The notes below the pieces were generated by a model that was given only the letters and a program-made list of their open reading frames with translations, was not told the DNA's origin and made no database searches. Below are positions 30,936 through 32,023 of a stretch of 32,023 nt of DNA, one piece after another. The stretch lies in assembly GCA_029945855.1 (NCBI GenBank), contig JAQSDJ010000116.1:1-32023 (forward strand), given 5' to 3'. Positions within the stretch are counted from its first letter, which is position 1. Every line of letters begins with the position of its first letter. The DNA is from Lacunisphaera sp. (GTDB lineage Bacteria; Verrucomicrobiota; Verrucomicrobiia; Opitutales; Opitutaceae). A program made the translations under genes and the position numbers.

Positions 30936-32023
30936 CCGCTACCCTGCCTTTTCGCAACGCCGACCTTCCGCTGGCTGAGCGGATTGAAGACCTGAGGTCA
31001 CGCCTCACCTTGGCCGAGAAAATCGGCCAATTGATGCACGACAATCCTCCGGTGCCCCGTCTCGGCCTGCCGGCCTACAACTGGTGGAATGAGGGTTGCC
31101 ACGGAGTCGGCCGCAACGGCCGCGCCACGGTCTTCCCCCAGACCATCGCGCTGGGCGCCACCTTTGATCGCGAATTGGTGCGCCGGATCGGCGATGCCAT
31201 CGCCACGGAAGCAAGGGCCAAGCATCACGCCGCCGCCCGCGCGCAGGATGGGGCGTCGCAACAGTATCAGGGGCTGACCTTCTGGGCGCCGAACATCAAC
31301 CTATACCGCGACCCTCGCTGGGGCCGCGGGCAGGAAACCTTTGGCGAAGACCCGGTGCTGACCGGCGAACTCGGGGCGGCCTTCCTCCACGGACTCCAAG
31401 GCGACCACCCGCACTATCTTAAAACCGCCGCCTGCGCCAAGCATCTCGCCGTCCACAGCGGACCGGAAAGCTTGCGCCACGGCTTCGACGCCCGGGTCAG
31501 CGAGCGCGATCTGCGTGAATCCTATCTGCCCCACTTCGAGCGACTGGTCCGGGCCGGGGTCGAGGCCGTGATGGGCGCCTACAATCGCACCAACGGCGAG
31601 CCCTGCTGTGCCAGTTCGAACCTGCAACGCATCCTGCGGGACGAGTGGGGTTTCTCCGGGCACTTCGTCTCCGATTGTGGCGAGGTGGATGATTTTCACC
31701 GCGGTCACCAAGTCACCCCGGGGCCCGTGGAGTCCGCCGCACTCGCGCTCAACCACGAGTGCGATCTCAATTGCGGCTGCACCTATAATGATCTCACCGA
31801 GGCGCTGCGCCGCAACCTTGTGACTGAGTCAGAAATTGACCGCTCGCTCCGACGCCTGCTGCGCACGAAATTCCGGCTGGGCCTGTTTGACCCCCCGGAG
31901 CGAGTGCCCGGCGCGGCCACCCCTCCTGAGGCGGTTAATTCCGCGGCTCATCGTGCCCTCGCCCGACAAGCCGCCGTAAACTCAATCGTCCTCCTAAAAA
32001 ATAACGGGGTGCTCCCGCTCGCG
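30932..32023 (+). CDS. Glycoside hydrolase family 3, beta-xylosidase/beta-glucosidase-like (3' end outside window)
   Basis: The first 364 residues of a GH3 enzyme; the frame is still open at the end of the window. A TTG at 30932 overlaps the symporter stop (TTGA) and gives MTATLPFRNADLPLAERIED, a normal GH3 N-terminus. Landmarks are YNWWNEGCHGVG (about 50-61), FWAPNINLYRDPRWGRGQE, TAACAKHLAVHSGPE and the nucleophile region FVSDCGEVDDFH with D248. The second domain begins near QAAVNSIVLLKNNGVLPL. KHLAVHSGPE and SDCG are typical of the xylosidase/glucosidase branch rather than NagZ, which has a KHFPGHG motif. No signal peptide is visible, so it probably acts in the cytoplasm on imported oligosaccharides. 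Confidence 0.9.
   Translation, partial: MTATLPFRNADLPLAERIEDLRSRLTLAEKIGQLMHDNPPVPRLGLPAYNWWNEGCHGVGRNGRATVFPQTIALGATFDRELVRRIGDAIATEARAKHHAAARAQDGASQQYQGLTFWAPNINLYRDPRWGRGQETFGEDPVLTGELGAAFLHGLQGDHPHYLKTAACAKHLAVHSGPESLRHGFDARVSERDLRESYLPHFERLVRAGVEAVMGAYNRTNGEPCCASSNLQRILRDEWGFSGHFVSDCGEVDDFHRGHQVTPGPVESAALALNHECDLNCGCTYNDLTEALRRNLVTESEIDRSLRRLLRTKFRLGLFDPPERVPGAATPPEAVNSAAHRALARQAAVNSIVLLKNNGVLPLA

Noticed and set aside
30932-32023. Assignment of the GH3 enzyme as NagZ-type N-acetylglucosaminidase, which would have suited the neighbouring nag-like genes
   Set aside because: It has KHLAVHSGPE and not the KHFPGHG motif of NagZ, so it belongs to the glucosidase/xylosidase branch.

Overview
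The window looks like chromosome of a high-GC Verrucomicrobiota bacterium, most likely family Opitutaceae. This is inferred from the very GC-rich coding sequence, the near absence of Shine-Dalgarno motifs, the gene content (polysaccharide and sugar genes, DUF4091/GH123-like protein, SurA-like gene directly after mfd) and many short intergenic palindromic repeats. No phage genes, transposase, CRISPR array, rRNA or tRNA was seen.

Layout. (1) 1-2607: the 3' end of mfd, a SurA-like peptidyl-prolyl isomerase overlapping it by 4 bp, and radC. (2) 2717-9437: mixed genes in both orientations: a membrane transglutaminase-like protein, a secreted hypothetical, a PhyH-family dioxygenase divergent from a ferritin-like protein, a xylose-isomerase-like TIM barrel and a Nudix hydrolase. 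(3) 9726-13318: pyruvate dehydrogenase E1 alpha, E1 beta and E2, whose spacers and E2 linker are filled with heptanucleotide tandem repeats and palindromes. E3 is not in the window. (4) 13478-16939: a secreted GH123-like protein, a YecH-like small protein, a 450 bp repeat-rich gap and an AraC-type regulator. (5) 17039-28757: a long, tightly packed run divergent from the AraC gene. It encodes a UroD-family methyltransferase, a corrinoid protein, a MetF fused to an MTHFR_C domain, a pterin-dependent methyltransferase, an amidohydrolase, a RACo-type corrinoid reactivator, a MetH-activation-like protein, two orphan proteins, an MFS transporter, a NagB-like and a NagA-like enzyme. (6) 29169-32023: a sodium:solute symporter and a GH3 glycosidase that runs off the window.

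The most interesting system is region 5. The gene set describes a complete corrinoid methyl-transfer route. A methylated substrate would be demethylated by the UroD-like enzyme onto the corrinoid protein. The pterin methyltransferase would move the methyl group to tetrahydrofolate, and the MetF fusion would oxidise it. The RACo protein, and perhaps the MetH-activation-like protein, would repair the oxidised corrinoid. The order resembles the acetogen O-demethylase genes mtvBCA. Here, however, the UroD-like enzyme appears to lack the usual zinc ligands, and the run continues through 4-bp overlaps into sugar transport and amino-sugar genes. The substrate cannot be read from the sequence; a methylated sugar or aromatic methyl ether is a hypothesis.

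A second theme is repeats. At least four families of short palindromes or heptamers occupy nearly every gap. They sit preferentially between convergent genes, supply or abut stop codons, and in pdhC contribute in-frame coding sequence.
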